Shown: positions 11,765 through 22,000 of the stretch, piece after piece
How positions within the stretch are numbered: position 1 is the stretch's first letter
Layout: every line of letters begins with the position of its first letter
Source: Puccinellia tenuiflora
Taxonomy: Eukaryota > Streptophyta > Magnoliopsida > Poales > Poaceae
Direction of reading: 5' to 3'
Assembly: GCA_012064385.1 (NCBI GenBank)
Contig: QRDG01000529.1
Coordinates: forward strand, 434,001-498,000
DNA length: 64,000 bases
Translations under genes and position numbers: made by a program
The notes under the pieces: model-generated
Told to the model about the DNA's origin: nothing
The model's database searches: none
What the model saw: only the letters and a program-made list of their open reading frames with translations

Positions 11765-12768
11765 TGATGTAGCCCAACCCACGTCCATCACAAGGACAAA
11801 CCATCCGACAAATGCCAAGTCACCATGGACGTCAAAGGTGAACTCTTTCCTCTTCGAGGTCTCATTTCCTACCCTTTGGAATGGTATGCTACTTGAGCAT
11901 CCGCCCCTTTGCATTGCTAGGTTTGACACGACGGATACGAAGCCGATGGGAGGTGCCGAGGAAGCCCAAGAGTTGATTTCATCCAAGGCATACGCGTGGA
12001 TGAGGAGAAGGAAGCGTCATGGACAAGGAGAGGAAGAAGGAGGCGAAACCAGGCAGGCCGGCCTCCAGCCCGGCCTAGGCCGGCCCCCAGGCCGGCACCC
12101 CACCAGAGCCGGCCGGCCTCCCAGCCGGCCTAGGCCGGCCCCCAGGCCGGCACCCAACCAGAGCCGGCCGGCCTCCCAGCCGGCCCAGGCCGGCCCCCAG
12201 GCCGGCACCCCTCCAGACGACGCCGGCCTCCAGGCCGGCCCAGGCCGGCCACCAGGCCGGGCCCCCTACAGACGCCACCGGCCTCCAGGCCGGCCCAGGC
12301 CGGCCCCCAGGCCGGACCCCCACCTATCAGCTCCTTTTGTACTAAGACTATAAATAGCTTTCCCCCTTTTCCATTTGAGGTAGAGAAGAATGAACTAGAG
12401 TTGAGCTTTGCTCCTTCCCGTGATGGGTTCCTCCGAGGAGGATGATGAATCTCTTGTTGTAGCTACTCTTTCACTTAGGTGTCTCTAGTAGTGCAAACCA
12501 ATCTTTCACTGCGGTGATTCTATTGGATCGGTGGACCGGCCGGTAAGAGAAATCGGTTTCATTAAGCGTGTTGTTGACTTGGGTTTTGGGATCCGGAGGC
12601 TGCTCCGCTGGGGGTTTGTTGCCGGGTGATTCTCCCTTGTAGGCTTCGCGAGTTATCCCCACGATTTGCCCTTTTTCCCCTCGTGTTCTTCGTTTCCACC
12701 TCCGTGTTCTTAGTGTTCATCCTCTTCCCCGCCTCAAATCCGTGAAGATCGGGCAACACCCTACAACA
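11765..12768 (+). repeat. 5' LTR of the 6.4-kb element
   Basis: It begins TGATGTAGCCC and ends CCTACAACA. It contains a GC-rich minisatellite of CCGGCC modules (12053-12320) directly upstream of a TATA box (TATAAATA, 12349-12356). Confidence 0.9.
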
Positions 12769-12770
12769 TA

Positions 12771-12782
12771 TGGTATCAGAGC
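12771..12782 (+). other. Primer-binding site (initiator tRNA-Met type)
   Basis: TGGTATCAGAGC follows the LTR end by two bases. This is the classic plant site complementary to the 3' end of initiator tRNA-Met, usual in Copia elements. Confidence 0.88.
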
Positions 12783-14137
12783 AAGGGTTGCCACGGATTT
12801 GCCTTTGTTTCCACCCCCATATCCACAAAATTTTTCTTTGATTTTGCTAATTTCGAAAATTTCCACCAAAAATAGCCTCAAATTGCTTTTGGTTCGATCT
12901 GAGATTCTTGTGAGTTTTGGTAGGTTTTGATCCGTGGATCCATTGCTATACTTGTTGATCTACCTCCCTTTGCGTTCCCATGGCCAAATTCCTTTGATTT
13001 CCCCTCCGATTTGGTGTTTTTCGGGCCGTTTTCCGCCCAAAATCGCCCATTTTTCGCGTCCCGGAGGGTAGTGTCGGCCGGCCTCCAGCCCGGCCTAGGC
13101 TGGCCTCTAGGCCGGACCCCCGGCAGAAGCCGCCGGCCTCCAGCCCGGCCCAGGCCGGCCCCCAGGCCGGTTCCCCTGCTGAAATTTTGTTTTGGCCATA
13201 ACTTTTCACTCCGGACTCCGTTTTTGGTGATTTTCGTCTCTAATCGAAGCTACGGACAAGCTCTACATCACCACGGCGGTTGATCCATCATCTATTGCCA
13301 CCATATTTCGTGATCAAGGAAGAGGCATTCCACTCCACGGGTGAAGATCGTCGACGGAAGGTATAACATCCCCAATTCTTCTCCCACCTTGCATCACTTG
13401 TTAGCCAAGCCATTTGTGCCTATCTTACCTATTGAGACTAGCTCATCCATGATTGCTTGGGCTTTGCACACTTGATACCTCTTAGTGTTCCGAGCAAAAC
13501 TTGTATGCGCTAGTTCATATAGTTGTTGTTGGCAAGCAAAGTGAGAGGCAAAATAGAAAAAGAGAGTAAGAGGCCAAAAGAGAATAGAAAAAGAATCAAA
13601 AGAGAGCAAATAAAAAGAAAGATCCTCAATGCCATATCTCTTGTAGGTCGCGCTAGCTCGATGAAAAATTTGTAGGTGTGGTATCTTTGTGTAAATCTTG
13701 TAGCCCACCAATAATTTGCAATCGAGTTGGTTTCTCTTGCACTTGTGTAACTTGAGCTTTAGTCTTCGCTAGGTCCATCACTAGCTCATTTTTTGGTTGC
13801 ACAAGTCCCTCTCTTCAAAGCGTGTGTTTCTATGTGCTTCACTCCTATCTTTTGAGATCGACTTGTATTTTCTTTGTGGTCATCGTGGTTCTCTACTTGC
13901 CTTTACAATATCTTGGTTTCCGGTTGTTCCATTTGCTTTCCACGATTCATACCTATCCACCCATAAGCCGTGTGTGTTTTGGAGTTGCGTTTGGATCTTT
14001 GAAATTCAAGTCACCCGCATTCTTGTGTATCGGTTTCTGTTGGCATGGTCCACTAGTTCCAATACTATCTACTAGGTGAGGTTGGTTTCTTAGTTCCTCC
14101 CACTCCACATATATATACACTTGTCTTGTGATTGACC
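12783..14137 (+). other. Leader of the 6.4-kb element
   Basis: About 1.35 kb between the primer-binding site and the ORF. No gene is evident. At 13076-13172 it carries the same CCGGCC-rich module as the LTR. The remainder is mixed DNA with several short ORFs on both strands that I do not trust. Confidence 0.6.
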
Positions 14138-17100
14138 ATGTCTAGTGAGAGCGGAGCATCCTATGGAGGCCATGATGCTGAGAACATGATGAGCGACAAC
14201 GACTACGGCGCGCCAAGCATGGATGACATCATGAGCGACAATGACTACGGCGCCCCAAGCATGGATGATATGGTGGACCTCGACATCGTCGACACCTCCA
14301 CGAGCATGGACTACATGGCGGAGCACCACCACTACTACGACTATGACGCCGCAACCGTCCACGACATGGCGAGCTACACCGACTTCGAGCCCTCAAGCAT
14401 CAACGTCATGGCGGACCACTACAACGACTACAACTCCAATGATGTGGCGGGACCCTACTTGGACTACGACTCCTCAAGGCACGTCAAGGATCTGCCATGC
14501 GCTACACATCATGTGGACGACGACACCGACGATGATCCCCCACTTAGACGATACTCAAGGCCACGAACTCAAGAGCGCCACCGCCGTCAAGAACCTACAA
14601 GCTCAAGAAGACGGAGCTCAAGGCATCTTCGCCTAGAGGACAAGGAGACACACCCTCCTCCTCGACGTCAAGCTACCTCACCCTCGAGACGGCAGCCAAC
14701 GCAACGTGCCTATGCACACGAGTCTTCGTCAAGGATCACCAAGGATCTTCATCGGCGTGCATCTACTCATGATCATCATCGACGTCACTATGAGGACTCC
14801 AGCCACTCAAGGCCACGCCATCAAGAAACAACTTCCACATACAAGTTGGCGGCAAGTACACATCAATTGGAGCCTCCTCCGCGTGCCACCACCAAACGGG
14901 TGTCCAAGCGTAGATCACACTCCAAGACGGACCGGGACATGCTTCTCAAACTCAAGGCCGACCTCGATGAGTTGAAGACCAAGCTCGACACCGACAATGC
15001 CAACTTCGAGCAAGCCAAGCTCAAGGCCGACGCCGATGGCGACAAGCTCATGGCCGACCTCAAGACCATCCGCGAGGACTTCATCGCCGGCTTATCCAAG
15101 TTCTTCAAGCCCTCACATGACTCTTCACCAAGCTTATTGTCCACACCTCTACAAGTTGGTGACCACGAAGATGGCGAGAAGACGGTCGAGCATGGGATTT
15201 TCCCTTCGACCAAGGAGGCGAGCATGGAGGATGCTTCCACTATGGATGTCGAATCAAGTGGAGAGGCCGAGCATGGGATGTTCCCTTCGGCAAAGGAGTC
15301 GAGTGATGATGCCCACCCTACGGCATTCACCTTTGGAGGCGAAAAGGTTGAGGAGGTTGAGCATGGGAGTTTCCCTTCAACCAAGGTGGCGATTGGAGTT
15401 GAGCATACCGAGCCTATCCCTATGTGCTTGAATGATGAGATGGTACCAATCCCATGTGAGAATGAGAGCCACCTAGCCCACTTGAGTGAGAGTGCAAGTG
15501 AGTTGAGTGCCGCCACCATATGCGAGATTGAGTGCTTCCATTTTGAGGGAATGAGGGATACACCACTTGAGTTGGGAGAGGTAGTTGATAGGTCAAGTGA
15601 GGACATTTTGATTTCTAACAACTTACCCTCTACCTCTAGTGTGTTTTCTCATATTGTACTAGGTCCCATGGATGATGAGACGCCAAGCCTCGACATGATG
15701 GTGCCTATGATGGAGACGATGTACATGGAGGATGAAGACGATGCCACCCCATGTCTACATCATGATGAACAAGTCGGCTACATGGACGCCGCTACCTCTA
15801 CCACAACACCTACCTCTCATGAGCGGGACTACAAAGGTACGCATATGGGTGTTGATGATGCCATGATCCCACTAGTGGACATGATGACTTGTGATTGCTT
15901 GCATGCTATGGATGATCCTTTTGATGTCACATATGCTTCGTTCATATTCCCATGTGATACCTTGTTTCAAACCAATGTTGATCATGCGGAATTATCTATT
16001 TGTGATGATCTTTCCATATACATGCCTTGTTATGAAACTTTCGAATTTTCTCCCATTGTTGCATCCAAGAAGTTGAACAATTTCTCTTTCCAATGCTTGG
16101 TTTGCAATAATGTTGATATGATGTCTTATGAGAATGCCCCCATAGCTTTCTCAAAATTTGGAGATTCTTCCTTTTGCCATGTTAAGAATTTACCCTTCCT
16201 TTTGCATATTGACCACTCACATATGTCATACATTCCTTTTGATATTGGTGTGTTTGGTGATGTGCAAATGGATAGATGCGTCATAATGGATGATGCATTC
16301 ATGTACCATGCACACAATTTCTTTTTATGGAATTTCGTGTGTAATGGCTCACGCTTCATAATGTCAACCTCAATTGAGCATGAGTTGACAAAAAGAGCTC
16401 TTGAGAGCATTTTCCATGAGAGTTATGGCTCCGACCAACCTCTATTTCCTTTTCCATGTTTTGCATCGAACAAATTGAACAATTGCTCTTTCCTTTGGTT
16501 CGCGTGCAAACATGTGAGTGCTTTGGTTTTCCTTTGTGACATTCATGCTCCCTTGATCTTCCTTGTAAATGATTTATGTGTTGCAAAAAGTATGATGAAC
16601 AATTGTTCTTTCCAATGGCTTGTTTGCAACCATAATAATATTTTGAGCATGTCTTGTCATGAGGCCTTTGGATATTGTCTTATTGGTGTTGCAACAAAAT
16701 CGATGAAAACTTACTCTTCTCTTTGCTTTGTTTGCACCCATTATGGCGATGATAAGAGCCTCCCTCAATTTGTGTGGTTCACAAACTTTTCCTTCCGATG
16801 CTTTGAATGCAATGAACATCATATGATTCAAAATGAGATAGCTATCTTACCTTTCTCAAATTTTCTTGGAGATTTTGTGTTCCCACATTTTGAGGATGTT
16901 TGGACGAGTTGCTTGCACATTGACCTTGCATTTGTATTCCATCCCATATATTTGTGTTGTGCTAATGGTGTTATGAACAAATTTGGACATGTCATCAATG
17001 ATGTGCTCCTCTATCATGCACACACATATTTTGCTTGGTCTTTGGTGCGTATAGGTATCAATAGCGGCATGGTGACTTCCACTTCAACGTCGAGACATCT

Positions 17101-17722
17101 ATCTCCTTCACTTGATGAGGACGTGCTAGCGTCGTGGACGACGCTTTTCGAAGGAGGGGGAGATGATGTAGCCCAACCCACGTCCATCACAAGGACAAAC
17201 CATCCGACAAATGCCAAGTCACCATGGACGTCAAAGGTGAACTCTTTCCTCTTCGAGGTCTCATTTCCTACCCTTTGGAATGGTATGCTACTTGAGCATC
17301 CGCCCCTTTGCATTGCTAGGTTTGACACGACGGATACGAAGCCGATGGGAGGTGCCGAGGAAGCCCAAGAGTTGATTTCATCCAAGGCATACGCGTGGAT
17401 GAGGAGAAGGAAGCGTCATGGACAAGGAGAGGAAGAAGGAGGCGAAACCAGGCAGGCCGGCCCCCAGGCCGGCACCCCACCAGAGCCGGCCGGCCTCCCA
17501 GCCGGCCTAGGCCGGCCCCCAGGCCGGCACCCAACCAGAGCCGGCCGGCCTCCCAGCCGGCCCAGGCCGGCCCCCAGGCCGGCACCCCTCCAGACGACGC
17601 CGGCCTCCAGGCCGGCCCAGGCCGGCCACCAGGCCGGGCCCCCTACAGACGCCACCGGCCTCCAGGCCGGCCCAGGCCGGCCCCCAGGCCGGACCCCCAC
17701 CTATCAGCTCCTTTTGTACTAA
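14138..17722 (+). CDS. 1194-residue ORF of unknown function in the 6.4-kb LTR element
   Basis: I take the ATG at 14138; an in-frame TTG two codons earlier is not a plausible plant start. The N-terminus (residues 1-120) is acidic, Tyr/Met/Asp-rich and starts with two tandem copies of a 14-residue unit containing SDNDYGAPSMDD. Residues ~140-260 are basic, with many Arg, His and Ser. Residues ~265-315 are a likely coiled coil of Lys/Leu/Asp heptads. Three EHGxFPSxK units follow (~350-430). The C-terminal half (~560-1000) is rich in Cys, Phe and His, with at least four units of the form N-x-S-F-x4-C. No zinc knuckle, protease, RT, RNase H or integrase motif is present. The frame is fully open, crosses the polypurine tract and runs 186 codons into the 3' LTR. 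It stops at 17720-17722, three bases before the U3 TATA box. I cannot assign a function; an RNA-binding or packaging role is only a guess. Confidence 0.72.
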   Translation: MSSESGASYGGHDAENMMSDNDYGAPSMDDIMSDNDYGAPSMDDMVDLDIVDTSTSMDYMAEHHHYYDYDAATVHDMASYTDFEPSSINVMADHYNDYNSNDVAGPYLDYDSSRHVKDLPCATHHVDDDTDDDPPLRRYSRPRTQERHRRQEPTSSRRRSSRHLRLEDKETHPPPRRQATSPSRRQPTQRAYAHESSSRITKDLHRRASTHDHHRRHYEDSSHSRPRHQETTSTYKLAASTHQLEPPPRATTKRVSKRRSHSKTDRDMLLKLKADLDELKTKLDTDNANFEQAKLKADADGDKLMADLKTIREDFIAGLSKFFKPSHDSSPSLLSTPLQVGDHEDGEKTVEHGIFPSTKEASMEDASTMDVESSGEAEHGMFPSAKESSDDAHPTAFTFGGEKVEEVEHGSFPSTKVAIGVEHTEPIPMCLNDEMVPIPCENESHLAHLSESASELSAATICEIECFHFEGMRDTPLELGEVVDRSSEDILISNNLPSTSSVFSHIVLGPMDDETPSLDMMVPMMETMYMEDEDDATPCLHHDEQVGYMDAATSTTTPTSHERDYKGTHMGVDDAMIPLVDMMTCDCLHAMDDPFDVTYASFIFPCDTLFQTNVDHAELSICDDLSIYMPCYETFEFSPIVASKKLNNFSFQCLVCNNVDMMSYENAPIAFSKFGDSSFCHVKNLPFLLHIDHSHMSYIPFDIGVFGDVQMDRCVIMDDAFMYHAHNFFLWNFVCNGSRFIMSTSIEHELTKRALESIFHESYGSDQPLFPFPCFASNKLNNCSFLWFACKHVSALVFLCDIHAPLIFLVNDLCVAKSMMNNCSFQWLVCNHNNILSMSCHEAFGYCLIGVATKSMKTYSSLCFVCTHYGDDKSLPQFVWFTNFSFRCFECNEHHMIQNEIAILPFSNFLGDFVFPHFEDVWTSCLHIDLAFVFHPIYLCCANGVMNKFGHVINDVLLYHAHTYFAWSLVRIGINSGMVTSTSTSRHLSPSLDEDVLASWTTLFEGGGDDVAQPTSITRTNHPTNAKSPWTSKVNSFLFEVSFPTLWNGMLLEHPPLCIARFDTTDTKPMGGAEEAQELISSKAYAWMRRRKRHGQGEEEGGETRQAGPQAGTPPEPAGLPAGLGRPPGRHPTRAGRPPSRPRPAPRPAPLQTTPASRPAQAGHQAGPPTDATGLQAGPGRPPGRTPTYQLLLY
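17151..17163 (+). other. Polypurine tract of the 6.4-kb element
   Basis: AAGGAGGGGGAGA is all purine and abuts the TGATGTAG start of the 3' LTR. It is inside the open reading frame. Confidence 0.88.
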
Positions 17723-18145
17723 GACTATAAATAGCTTTCCCCCTTTTCCATTTGAGGTAGAGAAGAATGAACTAGAGTTGAGCTTTGCTCCTTCCCGTGA
17801 TGGGTTCCTCCGAGGAGGATGATGAATCTCTTGTTGTAGCTACTCTTTCACTTAGGTGTCTCTAGTAGTGCAAACCAATCTTTCACTGCGGTGATTCTAT
17901 TGGATCGGTGGACCGGCCGGTAAGAGAAATCGGTTTCATTAAGCGTGTTGTTGACTTGGGTTTTGGGATCCGGAGGCTGCTCCGCTGGGGGTTTGTTGCC
18001 GGGTGATTCTCCCTTGTAGGCTTCGCGAGTTATCCCCACGATTTGCCCTTTTTCCCCTCGTGTTCTTCGTTTCCACCTCCGTGTTCTTAGTGTTCATCCT
18101 CTTCCCCGCCTCAAATCCGTGAAGATCGGGCAACACCCTACACCA
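17164..18145 (+). repeat. 3' LTR of the 6.4-kb element
   Basis: It begins TGATGTAGCCC and ends CCTACACCA. A TATA box (TATAAATA) lies at 17726-17733. It lacks one 22-bp CCGGCC unit present in the 5' LTR and otherwise looks identical. Confidence 0.9.
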
Positions 18146-18821
18146 GGAAGCCAGCTGCCAGTGCCTTGACCCGGATTGTTACTTCAGCTAGGATCGCTCC
18201 CTGTTCGTTCCATATACCTATCCGAGATCTTCAAGGGACAAGGATGGCTTCAACACTGATCGAGAGGATTCAGAGGACAAGCGCTAGAAGTCAAGATGAA
18301 GGACAGGCAGGACGTGCCAAGCCCATCCCCGTGATGCAAGCACAGTATAGAGGACAGTACCGGCGTGACGCATGCGCAGTGTGACAAGACCCCAGTAGTC
18401 AATTCCAGCAATAGTGCAGCATAGTGTTTTGTGAAGTGCTCTGTGGGGCATGGTTTGTCCCCTGGGCTCGCTTTATAAGGAGCACCAGGGGGATCGCTCC
18501 AGGGAGTGCTCACACGGGCTCATTTCCCCCCTTTGCCTTAGCTTCTTCTTCTTCCTTGAGCAGCTCTCCATGGTTAGCTCCATACAGCTCGAGGAGCATT
18601 TGTACCCACCGCATATGAGATGAGAATACACCAAAGTAGGATAGATGCTGCAGTAGGGGTTTTACCTCCCCACGAGGGCCCCGAAGCAGGGTAGATCTTT
18701 GTGTTTGTAGTGTTCTTCGTGTGCGTATTCCTGCGCATAATCCCTCCCCGAATCCTCTAGCGTCCATCGGCCCCAAACTTAAGCCTACCCATAGGCATCT
18801 GTTGTTCACCACGACGACAGT

Positions 18822-18839
18822 TGGCGCCCACCGTGGGGC
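18822..18839 (+). other. Primer-binding site of the nested Tat-like element
   Basis: TGGCGCCCACCGTGGGGC begins two bases after the LTR end (18819). It is the form seen in many Tat-lineage gypsy elements of grasses. Confidence 0.82.
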
Positions 18840-19084
18840 TGGTAGTGGCGCTTGCTGGATCAATTCGGATGGGACCTTCGTCATCAACGCGGGGACTCGA
18901 CATCGCCATTGTCCCCCGCGCTCTAGCTTGCCGCTGTGAGCAGAGGCTAGCGCTGCCTCCACCAACGGACATCATCGGCAGATCCCGGATGAGAAAAGTG
19001 ACTCGGGGACTCAACTTCGGCATCGTCCCCGTGTGTTAACTCATTTTCGAGTTGACTACAGTTTGAATCCGAGATATACCGATG

Positions 19085-19490
19085 TGCTGGAAAAATCCGA
19101 GATACCCTGGAAAATCCGAGTTAAGGCTTGGAAATCCGAGTTAAGGCTTGGAAATCCGAGTTAAGGCTTGGAAATCCGAGTTAAGGCTTGGAAATCCGAG
19201 TTAAGGCTTGGAAATCCGAGTTAAGGTTGGAAAATCCGAGTTAAGGCTTGGAAATCCGAGTTAAGGCTTGGAAATCCGAGTTAAGGTTGGAAAATCCGAG
19301 TTAAGCTTGGAAATCTGAGTTAAGGCTTGGAAATCCGAGTTAAGTTTGGAAAATCCGAGTTAAGGCTTGGAAATCTGAGTCAAGCTTGGAAATCTGAGTT
19401 AAGTTTGGAAAATCCGAGTTAAGGCTTGGAAATCCGAGTTAAGTTTGGAAAATCCGAGTTAAGCTTTGGAAATCCGAGTTAAGCATGGGG
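19085..19490 (+). repeat. Tandem array of a 20-bp unit, about 20 copies
   Basis: The unit is GAAATCCGAGTTAAGGCTTG, with variants GGTTGG, TTTGG and CTGAG. The array occupies about a fifth of the internal region of the Tat-like element. There are no spacers, so it is a minisatellite. Confidence 0.9.
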
Positions 19491-20269
19491 AATCCGACAT
19501 ACATGTGGTCCGAGCCGAGATGTTGGTGGCCCTGGCCGGCATGTTGATATTCATGCCGGCATCAATGTCTTCCTCGACTTCTCCAACAACATTGCCTCGT
19601 AAGTATCATTTATATGTCTGCATCACTCTTTTAAATAGTCTCAAACAGTGCTCGGGAACTCTCGCTCTTTTCTGCTTTGCTTAGCTGTTTTCCCCGGGAA
19701 CGAAGTGTCGTAACCCGGGGACTGGCCGTATAGTTTGTTTTACAGTTTCTCCTAGATAAGAAAAGCAACTCGGGGACTCGTTTGAAAACTGAGTCTGCAT
19801 TTTAGTATATATAACTTCGCTGCTAGACTTAAATGTACCTGTGGAATAGAGTTGCTGCTCCCGTTAAATATTCATTATACATGTGCTTGAACTAACATGG
19901 AAAGGTGATATCGATTTTACTGAGAGAATATTCATCACCAAGATTGCGGTTTTATCGGTTGTCTCGGATTACCCAAAATATCATAGCATTATCGGTATTC
20001 TCGAGATCGCCGTTTATTTCGGTTTGCAGTTATATCTCAACATCACCTCATATCTCGAATCGCCGTTTATTTCGTCTTGCCAAAATATCACGGCATTTAT
20101 CTCACCTCATAAAGCATCTCATAAATCGTTATCTTTATCGGCCTTACCGACTATCATGATTCTTCAGTTATTCTAGCTTGCAGAGTATCATGGCATCATT
20201 ATCTCGGTGTTCAGAATCAAAAAATATCTAATCTCACTGAGTGTAGCGCGTTGAGAAATATCTCAACTC

Positions 20270-20720
20270 GTCATCTGATAAGCGCCCATGAGGGCAGAAT
20301 GTCAAATTCAGCCAAGGACGGCTATAGGTCGGTCCAGCTCGTGCTGCCGACATGCAATTTCGGTAATGCCCAAGAAGGCTAGAAACCGGTATATAATGAT
20401 GCCCAAACAGGCTATATGTTGGTCCAGCACGTGCTGCCAACAAATCTATGCGGTAAAAGCCCAAGGTGGCAGAAACCGATAGATACGAAATATGCCCATG
20501 CAGGCACTATGTCAATCCAGCTAAAAGCTGTTGACATCCGACATACGAAATATGCCCATGCAGGCACTATGTCAATCCAGCACAAGCCTGTTGACATCCG
20601 ACATGTGATGACGCCCACGCAGGCTACAACAGGACACAGCGCGTGCTGCCGACATGGGATTTTAATATCCCTTGTGATGGCTATATATTTGATTCAGCCC
20701 ATGCCGGCTATATTTTGAGT
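20270..20720 (+). repeat. Degenerate tandem array of a ~60-bp unit
   Basis: Units contain GCCCATGCAGGC, a variable spacer and GCTGTTGACATCCGACAT. Two adjacent units at about 20486-20605 are nearly identical, and the others are diverged. It ends shortly before the 3' LTR at 20794. Confidence 0.75.
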
Positions 20721-20793
20721 ACCAACTCTGCGATACCAATTTTTGGTAAGACTATGCACGACTCTCCGAGTCCCGCATAGCCTCGGTGACTAA

Positions 20794-22000
20794 TGTCGGG
20801 GATGTAACCCCGGGGTACCCAGAGTTGGTGGTTTATTAGTGCGGCAGGAGGAAAGAAATAGCAGGAAATAAGCAAATGATAAAGAAAAAAGCATAAAAGT
20901 CAGCATGGGCCGACTTCGGAGTGGCCCAGGCCGACATACCCTGCTCCCTATGTCGGTTGGGCCGACATAGCCTGACTCGGTGGCTCTTAACACCCGAATG
21001 GGCCAGGTTACTCTTCACCCGGCAGGCCACCAAGTAAACTCGGAATGGGCCGGATTCCTCCAGACCCGGGTGGGCCGGATCTCCTCCACCCGGCTCCCAG
21101 CCACCCCAGCCGGATCCCTATCATCCCGGGTGGGCCGGATCCCCCTGACCCGGCTGGGCCGAGCTCCAGCACCCGGCTGGGCCAGGATTCCTTCACTCGG
21201 GTGGGCCGACCTCCACTGATCCCGGCTGGGCCGAATCAAGTTTCCAGATCCCGGGTGGGCCAAGGAGTAGGCGTCACGTTCTTGACTCCTTCGACCGAAT
21301 CGCCTCTGGCCAGGATTGCTGCCATCGGAAGCCAGCTGCCAGTGCCTCGACCCGGATCGTTACTTCAGCTAGGATCGCTCCCTGTTCGTTCCATGTACCT
21401 GTCCGAGATCGCCAAGGGACAAGGCTGGCTTCAACGATGATCGAGAGGATTCAGAGGACAAGCACTGGAAGTCAAGACAAAGGACAGACGGGACGTGCCC
21501 CCATCCCCGTGATGCAAACACAGTATAGAGGACAGTACCGGCGTGACGCATGCGCAGTGTGACAAGACCCCAGTAGTCAATTCCAGCAATAGTGCAGCAT
21601 AGTGTTTTGTACAGTGCTCTGTGGGGCATGGCTTGTCCCCTGGGCTCCCTTTATAAGGAGCACCAGGGGGATCACTCCAGGGAGTGCTCACACGGGCTCA
21701 TTTCCCCCCTTTGCCTTAGCTTCTTCTTCTTCTTCCTTGAGCAGCTCTCCATGGTTAGCTCCATACAGCTCGAGGAGCATTTGTACCCACCGCATATGAG
21801 ATGAGAATACACCAAAGTAGGACAGATACTGCAGTAGGGGTTTCACCTCCCCACGAGGGCCCCGAAGCAGGGTAGATCTTTGTGTTTGTAGTGTTCTTCA
21901 TGTGCGTATTCCTGCGCATAATCCCTCCCCGAATCCTCTAGCATCCATCGGCCCCAAACTTAAGCCTACCCATAGGCATCTGTTGTTCACCACGACGACA
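20794..22000 (+). repeat. 3' LTR of the nested Tat-like element
   Basis: It starts TGTCGGGGATG and ends CGACGACA, 1207 bp, with a TATA box (TATAAGG) at 21652-21658. The sequence before it, CCTCGGTGACTAA, looks like a Tat polypurine tract (CTCGGGGACTA-like) with a G-to-T change. Confidence 0.88.

Larger units (their letters stand above)
11765..18145 (+). mobile_element. Young 6.4-kb LTR element with a single unknown ORF
   Basis: It has LTRs of 1004 and 982 bp, a TGGTATCAGAGC primer-binding site, a polypurine tract and a perfect GGAAG target duplication. In the LTRs I found only two differences by eye: one missing 22-bp repeat unit in the 3' LTR and one base near the terminus (CTACAACA against CTACACCA). 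It is the innermost insertion and should be the youngest in the nest. The only gene is a 1194-codon ORF unlike gag or pol, so the element is non-autonomous. The initiator-Met-type primer-binding site suggests that Copia machinery may serve it (inference). Confidence 0.88.
11205..18819 (+). repeat. 5' LTR of nested Tat-like element, itself split
   Basis: The parts are 11205-11764 and 18151-18819 (about 1229 bp). The 6.4-kb element at 11765-18145 sits between them with the duplication GGAAG (11760-11764 and 18146-18150). A TATA box (TATAAGG) is at 18474-18480. The LTR holds short degenerate repeats of the CCGGGTGGGCCGGAT type at 11400-11700. It has one more ~22-bp unit there than the 3' LTR, which explains the length difference. 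Confidence 0.88.
11205..22000 (+). mobile_element. Non-autonomous Tat-like LTR retrotransposon nested in copy B
   Basis: The LTRs start TGTCGGGGATGTAACCCC and end CCACGACGACA. The target duplication GCTCT is perfect. Without its own nested insertion the element is about 4.4 kb: LTRs of ~1.2 kb around a ~2.0-kb internal region. The primer-binding site TGGCGCCCACCGTGGGGC and the CGGGGACT-like words are typical of Tat-lineage Ty3/gypsy elements. The internal region has no coding capacity and consists largely of two tandem arrays. It must be mobilised in trans, in the manner of Dasheng-like derivatives (inference). Confidence 0.85.

Noticed and set aside
12017..12323. Minus-strand Gly/Ala/Arg-rich ORFs in the LTR
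   Set aside because: By-products of the CCGGCC minisatellite, which is open in several frames; the same frames recur in the other LTR copy.
11391..12353. 320-codon plus-strand ORF with Pro/Arg/Gly-rich product
   Set aside because: It crosses the junction between two nested elements (11764/11765) and is made of GC-rich LTR repeats; it cannot be an ancestral gene.
14863..15621. 252-codon minus-strand ORF
   Set aside because: A shadow of the 1194-codon plus-strand ORF; Ser-rich composition and no motif.
19085..19490. Regular short repeats resembling a CRISPR array
   Set aside because: Units are contiguous with no unique spacers, and the context is a plant LTR element; it is a minisatellite.
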